From Pollutibacter sp044353505 (GTDB lineage Bacteria > Bacteroidota > Bacteroidia > Chitinophagales > Chitinophagaceae): a DNA stretch of 64,000 nucleotides. A program made the position numbers and the translations under genes. The DNA lies in assembly GCA_044353505.1 (NCBI GenBank), contig JBILBU010000001.1:1-64000 (forward strand). The letters are read 5' to 3'. The notes beneath the pieces were generated by a model that was given only the letters and a program-made list of their open reading frames with translations, made no database searches and was not told the origin of the DNA. How positions within the stretch are numbered: position 1 is the stretch's first letter; the number at the start of each line of letters is the position of its first letter. Shown piece by piece: positions 42,053-50,897 of this stretch.

Positions 42053-45052
42053 ATGATTTCAAAAAAAGTATTGCTAATTTCTGCTGTGTCGGTTTGTCTT
42101 GTAGGCACATTCATGCTTAAAAGGAGATTCGATAACAACGAATTATCTGAAAAGCTAATCGTTTTATCTGAAGATGGTGTAGAAATTGAAAACGAAAATG
42201 CAACAGAACGCGCCAAGTACGAATGGATGATCAGCATGGACCCCAAAACAGGGAAAATTCCTGATGGGATAAGGGCAGAGGAGATGGCCTGGGCAAGAAA
42301 GATTCCAATCAGAAGGGATGGTGCCTTTTCAGACGGATTCATTCTTCCCTACATACCACAGACAAATAACCCTTGGACAGTACCTAACATATTTCAAAAT
42401 GAATCAAACACGATCAGCGCTGCAGCAGTAAACAATACCTACACTGCAGCAGGTCCATCCCAGGTGGGTGGCAGAACAAGAACAATCGTGTTTGACAAAA
42501 GATACAACGGAACAACAAACAAGGTGATCCTCGCTGGAGGTATCACCGGTGGAATTTTTAGGAGTATAGATGCGGGTGTCACCTGGACATTTGTGCATCC
42601 CGCCAATGAAATAAGAAGTGTGTCCAGCATCGCGCAAGATACCAGGGCAGGTAAAGAAGATATCTGGTATGCCGGTACAGGTGAGCCTATTGGGGCATCG
42701 GCCTCCTACCCCAATGGGTTTGTTTTTGGAAACGGAATGTTCAAATCGACTGATAATGGCATCACTTGGACCAAATTGCAATCCACAAAGATTGATGTAG
42801 CCAATAACAATACACTTAGTTCCGAATGGAGCTTTGTTCACAAAGTAGCGGTTCATCCCACCACTGGAGATGTATATGCAGCGGTACACAGAAGAATATT
42901 TCGTTCAACGGATGAGGGAACATCATGGACCCAAGTATTTGGGGGCACTACACCGGCTTCTGGAGAAGAAGGGATTGCAGATATACTGATTAACACTGCA
43001 GGCACAAAAATATATGTTGCCATGACGGGTAGAAATGAGGATAGGGCATTGGTGGGAGTTTTCAGTTCGAACACTGGCAATGAAAGTACTTTTAACAGAA
43101 TAGCAGGAGGAGTAGCAAATGCTCCAGATTCTGTGGCAAGTTGGAGGGATTACAATAATAACATTACTGAAACAGGCATGTACTCGGGAGGTTGGGGCAG
43201 AATAACTATGGCCTTGGCTCCATCCAATCAAAACCTGCTGTATATTATGATTGAGAATGCAGAAACTGCTGAAGACAATACGCCTGAGGCTGATCTCTTT
43301 AAATGTGATATGTCTACAACACCATTTACCTGGTCCAGACTTGGTCAAAATCTTGAAGCAACAAGAAAGCCTGCGAGTGGGAGTGAATCACAACATTACA
43401 TGCAATTACAAGGTGGCTACAATATGCTTCTTGCTGTTCACCCCACAAACCCCAATCTCGTTCTTGCTGGAGGCGTAAGCCTATTTCGCTCAACCGATGG
43501 TTTTGCCACAAAAAACAATGTAACCTATGTTGGAGGGCTTCCCTCTAGCACTTTCAATGACCCAGAAGAAGTTAGCCATGTCGATATCCACGGATTTGCA
43601 TTTGACAAATCCAATGACAACAGAATATACATTGTCTCAGACGGAGGAATCGCGTCTATCAAGGATATTACCCAAACCACGCCAGAATGGGAAAAAAGAA
43701 ATAACCAATATCAGACCATACAGTATTACCATGTAGGCATTGATCCTACCCCTGGAAGCACAACTTATTTTGGTGGGGCTCAGGATAATTCTACCACCTT
43801 TAGAGATCCCACCAATATAATTCCACTAAGCAAGGTGGATGATAACGACCACTTGACTTTACTTGGTGGAGATGGATGCCAGGTAGGCATGAGTAAAAAA
43901 AATAATTCAGGAAATCAACATCTCTACTGTGCTGCCCAGCAAGGTCAGATTTATAGAATGAAATTATTTGACTACAGCGGCTCGATCTATACCAAAATAA
44001 AGCCTGAGAATTCAGGTGAAGGTGAATTCGTAACCTACTTCCACCTTGATCCAGACAATACCGAATACCTTTATTTTGCCATGGGCGATACCATATACAA
44101 AACTGGATCTGCATCAACGGTGAGTCCGAGCAACTGGACAGTAATGAGTGGCGTAGCGCAAGCAGTTACAGGAAGTATATTTTCAATGGAATCGACTAGA
44201 GGAAGCTATACATCAAAAAGCCACCTCTTCATTGGAACTTCAAGGGGTAAGATATTTAGGATCAAAGATCCTCAATCTCCTGTCTCAAACACTACCCTAC
44301 CATCAGACATCACACCTACTCAAATGCCTGCCACAATATCTCAATATGGTGTAGTGGTGAAAGATATTGCTGTTAACCCAAGAAATCATGATACACTCAT
44401 GGCCGTTGTTTCTAACTATGGAACCAATAGCATCTACTGGACTGGCAACGCAACTGAAGCAAATCCTGTATGGCAGGTTGTTGACGGAAATATCGGACCA
44501 CTCTCCGTAAGATCTTGTGAGATTATCGCCAAAACCACCGGCATAGAATATTATATTGGTACCACTTCAGGCCTATATAGTACTACCTCCATCAATGGAT
44601 CAGGAACTACCTGGCTGCATGAAGTTGGCGTTCCCGGAGATCCCTCTGAAATGTTGAATACGGCAATCATTAATTCGTTAGCGCATAGGTGGGTTGACAA
44701 CACCCTGGTGATTGGGACGCATGGCAATGGGATGTTTTCTGCCACACTTGGAAATCCAATCACATTTACTACTGCGGTAACAACTCCAATTCGAAACAAT
44801 ACCAATTTTGTAAAATCTCTTTACCCCACAATCACAGATGATATTGTCCAATTCCAAATTGGCAACATGTACAGTGTAAAAAAATTAAGCATTGAAGTGG
44901 TGAGCCTCTCTGGAGCGATCGTGTATAAGAAAGAGACAGGATATCAGCACGGAACGATACCTCTTGGTAACCTCGCTGCAGGCACTTATGTGGTTACCAT
45001 CACGAGCAACGACAGAAAATACCAGTACATAAAAAAAATCATCAAACGCTAA
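42053..45052 (+). CDS. Large secreted Asp-box propeller protein with T9SS sorting domain
   Basis: Predicted cell-surface or secreted type 9 cargo of 999 residues. The N-terminus has a hydrophobic signal or anchor (about residues 5-22). The body carries repeated Asp-box (BNR/sialidase-like) motifs, for example GIFRSIDAGVTWTF, GMFKSTDNGITWTK and RIFRSTDEGTSWTQ, and resembles VPS10/sortilin-type propellers. The last about 85 residues are a T9SS type A sorting domain (LYPTITDDIVQF ... LAAGTYVVTITSNDRKYQYIKKI). No catalytic motif was recognised, so it may be an adhesin or glycan-binding protein. It ends at a strong terminator. Confidence 0.85.
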   Translation: MISKKVLLISAVSVCLVGTFMLKRRFDNNELSEKLIVLSEDGVEIENENATERAKYEWMISMDPKTGKIPDGIRAEEMAWARKIPIRRDGAFSDGFILPYIPQTNNPWTVPNIFQNESNTISAAAVNNTYTAAGPSQVGGRTRTIVFDKRYNGTTNKVILAGGITGGIFRSIDAGVTWTFVHPANEIRSVSSIAQDTRAGKEDIWYAGTGEPIGASASYPNGFVFGNGMFKSTDNGITWTKLQSTKIDVANNNTLSSEWSFVHKVAVHPTTGDVYAAVHRRIFRSTDEGTSWTQVFGGTTPASGEEGIADILINTAGTKIYVAMTGRNEDRALVGVFSSNTGNESTFNRIAGGVANAPDSVASWRDYNNNITETGMYSGGWGRITMALAPSNQNLLYIMIENAETAEDNTPEADLFKCDMSTTPFTWSRLGQNLEATRKPASGSESQHYMQLQGGYNMLLAVHPTNPNLVLAGGVSLFRSTDGFATKNNVTYVGGLPSSTFNDPEEVSHVDIHGFAFDKSNDNRIYIVSDGGIASIKDITQTTPEWEKRNNQYQTIQYYHVGIDPTPGSTTYFGGAQDNSTTFRDPTNIIPLSKVDDNDHLTLLGGDGCQVGMSKKNNSGNQHLYCAAQQGQIYRMKLFDYSGSIYTKIKPENSGEGEFVTYFHLDPDNTEYLYFAMGDTIYKTGSASTVSPSNWTVMSGVAQAVTGSIFSMESTRGSYTSKSHLFIGTSRGKIFRIKDPQSPVSNTTLPSDITPTQMPATISQYGVVVKDIAVNPRNHDTLMAVVSNYGTNSIYWTGNATEANPVWQVVDGNIGPLSVRSCEIIAKTTGIEYYIGTTSGLYSTTSINGSGTTWLHEVGVPGDPSEMLNTAIINSLAHRWVDNTLVIGTHGNGMFSATLGNPITFTTAVTTPIRNNTNFVKSLYPTITDDIVQFQIGNMYSVKKLSIEVVSLSGAIVYKKETGYQHGTIPLGNLAAGTYVVTITSNDRKYQYIKKIIKR

Positions 45053-45055
45053 CAC

Positions 45056-45084
45056 AACAACCAGTGATCTCACTGGTTGTTTTT
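45056..45084 (+). terminator. Intrinsic terminator after the T9SS cargo gene
   Basis: AACAACCAGTG, loop ATCT, CACTGGTTGTT: an 11-bp stem running into TTTTT. It starts three bases after the stop of the cargo gene and ends three bases before the ATG of the YdcF-like gene. Confidence 0.85.
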
Positions 45085-45087
45085 CTT

Positions 45088-45849
45088 ATGTTCATACTCA
45101 GTAAAATACTTTCATTCTTTCTTAGTCCATTCATATGGATTATCGCTATCATGACATATGCCATTGTGATCAATGATGATAAAAAAAGAAAAAGACTATT
45201 CTTGATATCCATACTCATGTTGTTGGCGTTTTCAAACACCTGGCTTAGCAATGTTATACAATACCCACTGCATGCACCTCCAATGCCTATGCAGGCAAAT
45301 GAACACTACGATCTTGGAATAGTATTAGGGGGGATGACGAGTTATGACAGGGTAAATAAAGAAGGGCACTTCAACATATCTTCTGATCGATTTATTCAGG
45401 TTGCCCTGCTCTATAAAAAAGGACACATAAAAAAGATTATTGCTTCAGGTGGACAAAACGGAATGTTCTTGGAAGATAATTTTAGAGAGGCAGATTTCAT
45501 TGCAGAAAATCTAATTGCACTTGGTGTTCCTGCGTCAGATATCATGATTGAAAACAAATCAAGAAATACAGTTGAAAACGCTGCCTTCTCTAAACAGCTC
45601 ATTGATCAACACGGGGGCATTGCATCAAAGGCGGTCTTAATTACATCAGCATTTCATATCCCAAGAGCTAAGGAAACATTTGAACAAGCTGGGATTCAGG
45701 TAAGACCCTACCCCTGTGCATTTTCAATTTTGCCATCTGCAACAATATTCACAGCTGCATCGCTGCTCCCTTCATCAGGTACATTGGATGGCTGGGGAGG
45801 GATCATCAGGGAGATGCTCGGCAGGGTATACCTGCGTGTAAGAGGCTAG
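45088..45849 (+). CDS. YdcF/ElyC-family (DUF218) membrane protein
   Basis: Two N-terminal membrane helices (about residues 2-27 and 38-55) precede a DUF218 domain: YDLGIVLGGMTSYDR, KKIIASGGQNG, MIENKSRNTVENAAF and VLITSAFHIPRAKETFEQAG. ElyC/SanA relatives affect envelope integrity and undecaprenyl-lipid use, but the reaction is unknown. The start at 45088 gives 253 residues; an earlier GTG lies inside the terminator stem and was rejected. No promoter fits between the terminator and the ATG, so expression probably depends on read-through or a promoter inside the cargo gene. Its stop is one base from glyS. Confidence 0.88.
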   Translation: MFILSKILSFFLSPFIWIIAIMTYAIVINDDKKRKRLFLISILMLLAFSNTWLSNVIQYPLHAPPMPMQANEHYDLGIVLGGMTSYDRVNKEGHFNISSDRFIQVALLYKKGHIKKIIASGGQNGMFLEDNFREADFIAENLIALGVPASDIMIENKSRNTVENAAFSKQLIDQHGGIASKAVLITSAFHIPRAKETFEQAGIQVRPYPCAFSILPSATIFTAASLLPSSGTLDGWGGIIREMLGRVYLRVRG

Positions 45850-45850
45850 T

Positions 45851-47296
45851 TTATTGCAATTTCCCTTTAATAAAAGCAACCAATCCATCAATGGGAATTC
45901 TCTCCTGCTTCATGGTATCGCGGTAGCGAATAGTAACAGTTCTGTCTTCTTTGGTTTGATGGTCAACGGTTATGCAGAAAGGGGTTCCTAACGCATCCAT
46001 CCTTCTGTATCTCTTACCAATGGTATCTTTTTCTTCATAGAAACAATAGAATTCATTTCTGCATTCAGCCATAATCTCTCTTGCAATCTCAGGCAGTCCT
46101 TCTTTTTTTAGAAGTGGTAATATTGCCAATTTGATGGGTGCAATTTTAGCAGGTATTTTCAATACTACCCTGCTATCCTCAGAACCATCTTCTTTGGTCC
46201 ACTTCTCCTCATGATAAGCATGACAAAGGGTAAGCAAAAACATCCTATCGAGACCAATCGATGTTTCAATTACATAAGGAATATAATTCTGGTTGATTTC
46301 CGGATCAAAGTATTGAAGTTTCTTGCCACTGAATTCTTGGTGACTCTTAAGATCGAAGTCTGTTCTGCTATGAATTCCTTCTACCTCTTTCCAGCCTATT
46401 GGAAACGCATATTCAATATCCACCGCCGCATCGGCATAATGCGCAAGTTTGACGTGGTCGTGAAAACGATAATGTTCAGCAGGCATTCCTAGTGAAGTGT
46501 GCCATTTCATTCGCTCTGCCTTCCAGTATTCATACCACTCTTGTTGTGTACCAGGACGAATGAAAAACTGCATTTCCATCTGCTCAAACTCCCTCATTCT
46601 AAATATAAACTGACGGGCAACAATTTCATTACGAAATGCCTTTCCCACTTGCGCAATACCAAAGGGAATTTTCATGCGTGCGGTTTTTTGCACATTAAGG
46701 AAATTCACAAAAATGCCCTGCGCAGTTTCAGGCCTCAAATAAATTTCACTTGCATCCTCAGCTACAGAACCCAATTGAGTAGAGAACATCAAATTGAATT
46801 GACGCACGTCTGTCCAGTTACAGGTTCCACCAACTGCACATTTGATATTTTTCTCCTCGATTAATTTTTTTATTCCTGCAAAGTCATTTGCAGCAAGCAA
46901 GGCATCCATATCTGCCAACAACTTCTCCGCGTCGGCCGACTTTCCTTCTTTCAATAGTGCGTCTGCAGCAGCTTCGATGAGGTGATCAACACGATATCTT
47001 TTTTGAGAGTCCTTGTTGTCAATCATCGGGTCACTAAAATTATCAACATGGCCAGATGCCTTCCAGGTAGTAGGATGCATGAAAATTGCAGCGTCAATAC
47101 CTACAATGTTGTCATGCATACGGGTCATTTCATTCCACCATGATTCCCGAATATTCTTTTTAAGTTCACTTCCCCATGGGCCATAATCATATACAGCACT
47201 GAGTCCATCATAGATTTCACTCGACTGAAATACGAAACCATATTCTTTGGAATGGGAAATAATTGCCTGGAACTTGTTTGGATCTGTTGATATCAT
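45851..47296 (-). CDS. glyS: Glycyl-tRNA synthetase (dimeric type)
   Basis: Charges tRNA-Gly. The 481 residues are the single-chain, eukaryote-like alpha2 enzyme (glyQS) rather than the alpha2beta2 form: EYGFVFQSSEIYDGLSAVYD at the start, an inserted helical region (about 125-165), CNWTDVRQFNLMF, class II motif 2 RPETAQGIFVNF, IETSIGLDRMFL, and a C-terminal anticodon domain. The start MISTDPNKFQAI was chosen over a frame ten residues longer. TATCTTTA, one base off the -7 consensus, ends five bases before the ATG. Confidence 0.96.
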   Translation of the reverse strand: MISTDPNKFQAIISHSKEYGFVFQSSEIYDGLSAVYDYGPWGSELKKNIRESWWNEMTRMHDNIVGIDAAIFMHPTTWKASGHVDNFSDPMIDNKDSQKRYRVDHLIEAAADALLKEGKSADAEKLLADMDALLAANDFAGIKKLIEEKNIKCAVGGTCNWTDVRQFNLMFSTQLGSVAEDASEIYLRPETAQGIFVNFLNVQKTARMKIPFGIAQVGKAFRNEIVARQFIFRMREFEQMEMQFFIRPGTQQEWYEYWKAERMKWHTSLGMPAEHYRFHDHVKLAHYADAAVDIEYAFPIGWKEVEGIHSRTDFDLKSHQEFSGKKLQYFDPEINQNYIPYVIETSIGLDRMFLLTLCHAYHEEKWTKEDGSEDSRVVLKIPAKIAPIKLAILPLLKKEGLPEIAREIMAECRNEFYCFYEEKDTIGKRYRRMDALGTPFCITVDHQTKEDRTVTIRYRDTMKQERIPIDGLVAFIKGKLQ

Positions 47297-47373
47297 AGGG
47301 AGTAAAGATAAATAAAAAAGAGGCAAAGAGGTTATGCAACAGGAATGTGGATGGGCAAAGAGAAGATGCTGGA

Positions 47374-47700
47374 TTATTTCAATTTCTCATTGTTCTTGTG
47401 CCGATCAGCGTCACGGTTGGTTTTCTTTTCCATATTCTTGCTAAAAGCGTCTGTGAGATCTACGCCAGTTTGATTGGCAAGACAGATGAGCACCCACAAT
47501 ACATCGGCCATTTCATCTGCGAGCTTATCAGGAGATTCGTCTTTCTTGAATGATTGATCTCCGTATGTTCTCGCCATGATGCGGGCAAGCTCCCCCACCT
47601 CCTCTGTCAGTATTGCCATATTTGTCAATTCATTAAAATAACGGACGCCAATGGTTTTAATCCAACCATCTACCTCGGCTTGTGCTTCGCTGATTTTCAT
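47374..47700 (-). CDS. MazG-like nucleotide pyrophosphohydrolase
   Basis: Small all-alpha NTP pyrophosphatase of 108 residues that probably hydrolyses non-canonical or excess dNTPs. The metal-binding pattern EEVGELARIMART followed by KLADEMADVLWVLICLAN matches the EExxE...ExxD signature of the MazG/RS21-C6 family. The start MKISEAQAEVDGWI lies one base after the dtd stop, so the two are cotranscribed. A house-cleaning enzyme next to D-aminoacyl-tRNA deacylase suggests shared quality-control expression. Confidence 0.9.
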   Translation of the reverse strand: MKISEAQAEVDGWIKTIGVRYFNELTNMAILTEEVGELARIMARTYGDQSFKKDESPDKLADEMADVLWVLICLANQTGVDLTDAFSKNMEKKTNRDADRHKNNEKLK

Positions 47701-47701
47701 G

Positions 47702-48154
47702 CTATTCCTTATTTTTTGTGTCAATTATAATGGTAACCGGACCATCATTAAGCAGCTCTACTTTCATGTCTGCACCAAATATGCCCGAAGGTACTGGCTT
47801 ACCGAGGTCATTTGCAAGATGGGATTTTAAAAGTTCATACAGCGGAACGGCTACATCAGGCTTAGAAGCCCGGATATAAGAGGGCCTATTGCCCTTTTTT
47901 GTTGCGGCATGAAGTGTAAATTGACTTACTAACAAGATTTCGCCATTCAGGTCGCGAACGGAACAATTCATTACGCCCTCCAAATCATTAAAAATCCTGA
48001 GTTGCACAATTTTTGAAGAAAGCCATGCTGCATCCTCCGCATTATCGGCATCCTCAATGCCTACAAATACAAGCAATCCCAAGCCAATCTGACCAGTGTA
48101 TTCACCATCAACCTGAACTGATGCTTGGCTTACCCGTTGAATAACTGCGCGCAT
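47702..48154 (-). CDS. dtd: D-aminoacyl-tRNA deacylase
   Basis: Removes D-amino acids from tRNA and, as known for the family, achiral glycine from mischarged tRNA-Ala. The 150 residues are full length, with the two active-site signatures SQFTLHA and NDGPVTI and the N-terminus MRAVIQRVSQASVQVDGE. First gene of a two-gene operon with the MazG-like hydrolase. It diverges from arfB with 33 bases between; glyS lies on the same strand just beyond the operon. Confidence 0.96.
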   Translation of the reverse strand: MRAVIQRVSQASVQVDGEYTGQIGLGLLVFVGIEDADNAEDAAWLSSKIVQLRIFNDLEGVMNCSVRDLNGEILLVSQFTLHAATKKGNRPSYIRASKPDVAVPLYELLKSHLANDLGKPVPSGIFGADMKVELLNDGPVTIIIDTKNKE

Positions 48155-48187
48155 AAATCTGTCTGCTTAATGATGTAAATTTATATC

Positions 48188-48595
48188 ATGAAGATAGACA
48201 TTAGCAGCGAGATCGTATTTACCACAGCCAGAAGTGGTGGGAAGGGAGGGCAAAACGTGAACAAAGTGGAAACCATGGTACAAGGCAGTTTTGACCTCCA
48301 TAATAGCTCCCTGCTGAATGAAAACCAAAAATTAGTACTGCATCAAAAACTCAAGAACAGAATCAATAAAGCAGGCCAATTGTTGGTCAAGTCTCAGTCC
48401 GATAGAACTCAGCTTGGAAATAAAGAAAACGTGATAAACAAGATGAATTCACTGATTCAAGATGCCCTGATCAAAAAGAAGTCACGTATTGCAACCAATC
48501 CAACAAGAGCATCCAAAGTATCAAGACTACAGAGCAAAAAAAGAAATGCCATTATCAAGGAACATCGAAAAAGACCAATGAAAAATGATGAATAA
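48188..48595 (+). CDS. arfB: Ribosome-rescue hydrolase ArfB (YaeJ/ICT1-like)
   Basis: Releases peptides from ribosomes stalled on non-stop mRNA, without needing a stop codon. The 135 residues hold one RF catalytic domain with GGQ in SGGKGGQNVNKVET near residue 21 and no codon-recognition domain. The C-terminal about 40 residues are highly basic (KKKSRIATNPTRASKVSRLQ, SKKRNAIIKEHRKRP), as needed to enter the empty mRNA channel. TAAATTTA, one base off the -7 consensus on both strands, lies between it and divergent dtd. Confidence 0.94.
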   Translation: MKIDISSEIVFTTARSGGKGGQNVNKVETMVQGSFDLHNSSLLNENQKLVLHQKLKNRINKAGQLLVKSQSDRTQLGNKENVINKMNSLIQDALIKKKSRIATNPTRASKVSRLQSKKRNAIIKEHRKRPMKNDE

Positions 48596-48618
48596 TAAGA
48601 GGTTGAATCAGGAAACCT

Positions 48619-48626
48619 TATTTTTG
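48619..48626 (+). promoter_or_regulatory. -7 promoter element of the flippase gene
   Basis: TATTTTTG, perfect match, 17 bases before the TTG start at 48644. Confidence 0.5.
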
Positions 48627-48643
48627 TTTCAAACATTATCATT

Positions 48644-50155
48644 TTGAGTGGCATCAGGCAACTTGCAAAACAAACCATCTGGTACGGCTTAAGCAACATC
48701 GTTGGCAGGTTCATCAATTATCTCCTGACGCCAATCCTCACCTATATTTATGATGCAGAGAAATTTGGTGAAATATCAATCCTCTTTGCAACAGCAGCAT
48801 TCCTGAACATCATTTTTACTTATGGAATGGAGACCTCTTACTTTCGTTTCAACCAAATAGAAGACGAAAAGAAGGTTTTTAATACCGGAATGAGTAGCCT
48901 ACTGATTACCACCATCCTTTTTTCTTTTGTCCTCATCTCCTTTTCTCAAGAGATGGCCAACTTCATGCAACTGAGCGAACATCCTGAATATGTGATGTGG
49001 GTAGTGTTGATAGTGGCCTTTGACACCATGACTGTTTTGCCGTTTTCCAAACTAAGGCATGAAGGCAGACCTAGAAAATTTGCCTTAATCAAATTGGCTA
49101 CAATACTTGTTAATGTAGCAGCCGTATTGTTTTTCCTTTTTTATTGTAAGCCTTCTTTTGAACAAGGCAGCACTAATTTTCCTGGAAATTGGTATAACCC
49201 GGCAATTGGGATTGGCTATGTTTTTATTGCGCAATTAGTGGCCAGTGCGCTGACCCTGCTATTCCTATTCCCTGAGTGGAAGGGATTTAGGTGGTATTTT
49301 GATAAAAAACTATTTTCTGAATTGATCATTTATTCGGCCCCTCTTCTCATCGTTGGATTTGGAGGAATGATCAATGAAACCATTGACAGGTTCATGCTCA
49401 TCCATCGATTCGATGGAACTGTTCAACAGGCCAAAGTGGCTAACGGCATCTACAGTGCCAACTACAAATTGGCAGTACTGATTGTGATCTTTATTCAAAC
49501 CTTTAGAATGGGGGCAGAGCCTTTTTTCTTTAAGCATGCATCAAATGAAAATGCCAAGGAAACGTATGCAAAAATCATGAATCTATTCATCATTGCTTGC
49601 TGCTGTTGCTTCCTCAGCGTAGTGCTTTTCCTAGATCTTTGGAAACACTTTATGGGCGTCAACAACCACCCAGAATATCTTCAAGGACTATTGCTAGTAC
49701 CTGTATTAATGCTTGCAAAGATCTTTTTGGGCATCTACTATAATCTCTCCATTTGGTATAAGCTTACCAACAAAAATACAATTGGAGCAATAATTACGGT
49801 TATTGGAGCCGTCATAACCGTTGTGATCAACTATATGCTAGTGCCTTTTCTGGGATACTTCGCTTGTGCAATTGCAACAGTTGTATGTTATGGCAGCATG
49901 ATGCTGATTAGCTACTTGATGGGACAGCTGCACTATCCAATTCCTTACAATTGGAAGAAGGGCATGGGATATATTCTTTTGACAGTAGTGCTTGGACTTA
50001 TTCATATCCTGATGAGAAATGTGATCAGTTCCATCCTGTTACTCAATGTTGGTGCAATGGTATTGATCGCACTGTTTGTGGTCATTATCATTGAAAAAGA
50101 AAAAGAAGAGTTGTCGAAAATCCCAGTAATTAATAAATTCTTTAAGGGGCGCTAA
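48644..50155 (+). CDS. Polysaccharide/lipid-linked oligosaccharide flippase
   Basis: Wzx/PST-type membrane exporter of the MOP superfamily, 503 residues and about 14 helices. The family N-terminus SGIRQLAKQTIWYGLSNIVGR begins at a TTG codon; no ATG lies in frame before residue about 65, so TTG is the likely start. It would flip undecaprenyl- or lipid-linked sugar units for surface polysaccharide. No glycosyltransferases lie next to it, so the glycan is unknown. It ends five bases from the convergent MBL gene. Confidence 0.88.
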   Translation: MSGIRQLAKQTIWYGLSNIVGRFINYLLTPILTYIYDAEKFGEISILFATAAFLNIIFTYGMETSYFRFNQIEDEKKVFNTGMSSLLITTILFSFVLISFSQEMANFMQLSEHPEYVMWVVLIVAFDTMTVLPFSKLRHEGRPRKFALIKLATILVNVAAVLFFLFYCKPSFEQGSTNFPGNWYNPAIGIGYVFIAQLVASALTLLFLFPEWKGFRWYFDKKLFSELIIYSAPLLIVGFGGMINETIDRFMLIHRFDGTVQQAKVANGIYSANYKLAVLIVIFIQTFRMGAEPFFFKHASNENAKETYAKIMNLFIIACCCCFLSVVLFLDLWKHFMGVNNHPEYLQGLLLVPVLMLAKIFLGIYYNLSIWYKLTNKNTIGAIITVIGAVITVVINYMLVPFLGYFACAIATVVCYGSMMLISYLMGQLHYPIPYNWKKGMGYILLTVVLGLIHILMRNVISSILLLNVGAMVLIALFVVIIIEKEKEELSKIPVINKFFKGR

Positions 50156-50160
50156 ATAAT

Positions 50161-50802
50161 TCAACCTGATACATAAGGATTATGCTGTTTTTCATGGCCA
50201 ATAGTTGTAGGCATCCCATGGCCAGAGTAGACAATGGTTTGATCTGGAAGTATATATAATACGTCTTTAATGCTTGCCGTAAGCACATCAGGATTGCCGC
50301 CAGGCAGATCAGTACGGCCAACACTTTCGCGAAAAAGAACATCACCCGCAATCACATACCCATCTTCCTTTGAATACAAGCTGATGCTTGCCGGGGAGTG
50401 ACCCGGTGTAAATAATACCTGAAAACTATCCTCACCAAGAGCAATATCTTGTCCCGGTACAAGATCATTTATATTGCCAGTGTAATTATCAAAAGGCATA
50501 TTCCACATGAGTCCACTCGCTGGAGCCATATCCAACACCTTGCGTTCACCGGCATGAATAAAAAGCTCTAATCCATAGGTTTCGGCAATAAACTTATTAC
50601 CAAAAACATGGTCTAAATGACAATGGGTATTCAGAAGCATAACCGGGCGGAGCGCGTTTTCAGCAATAAAACCAGTGAGTTTTTCCCTTTCATGGTCAAA
50701 ATAGCATCCTGGATCAACAACAATGCATTCCTTTTGAGCATTGTACAGCAGATAAGTGTTCTCTTGAAGGGGATTAAATTGAAAAATTTTAACGTTTGTC
50801 AT
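50161..50802 (-). CDS. MBL-fold metallohydrolase (glyoxalase II-like)
   Basis: Cytoplasmic metallo-beta-lactamase-fold hydrolase of 213 residues. Metal ligands are visible: THCHLDH, the His in FTPGHSPASISL, the Asp in VIAGDVLFRESVGRTDLPGG and the His in VYSGHGMPTTIGHEK. The short form and GRTDLPGG signature put it with the YcbL/glyoxalase II-like group that hydrolyses thioesters such as S-lactoylglutathione analogues. Substrate unproved. It is divergent from the large outer-membrane gene, with about 95 bases between the two starts. Confidence 0.92.
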   Translation of the reverse strand: MTNVKIFQFNPLQENTYLLYNAQKECIVVDPGCYFDHEREKLTGFIAENALRPVMLLNTHCHLDHVFGNKFIAETYGLELFIHAGERKVLDMAPASGLMWNMPFDNYTGNINDLVPGQDIALGEDSFQVLFTPGHSPASISLYSKEDGYVIAGDVLFRESVGRTDLPGGNPDVLTASIKDVLYILPDQTIVYSGHGMPTTIGHEKQHNPYVSG

Positions 50803-50897
50803 AGCCTCGATTTCTTGGGTAAATGCGTTAATTTTAGAGCATCTTGCTCAACCAAAGTACAGGAGCAAAGGTATCCTTTCATTTGAATCATTACACC

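Noticed and set aside
45064..45087. GTG start for the ydcF-like gene, eight codons upstream.
   Set aside because: It lies inside the terminator stem and adds residues not needed for the membrane helix.
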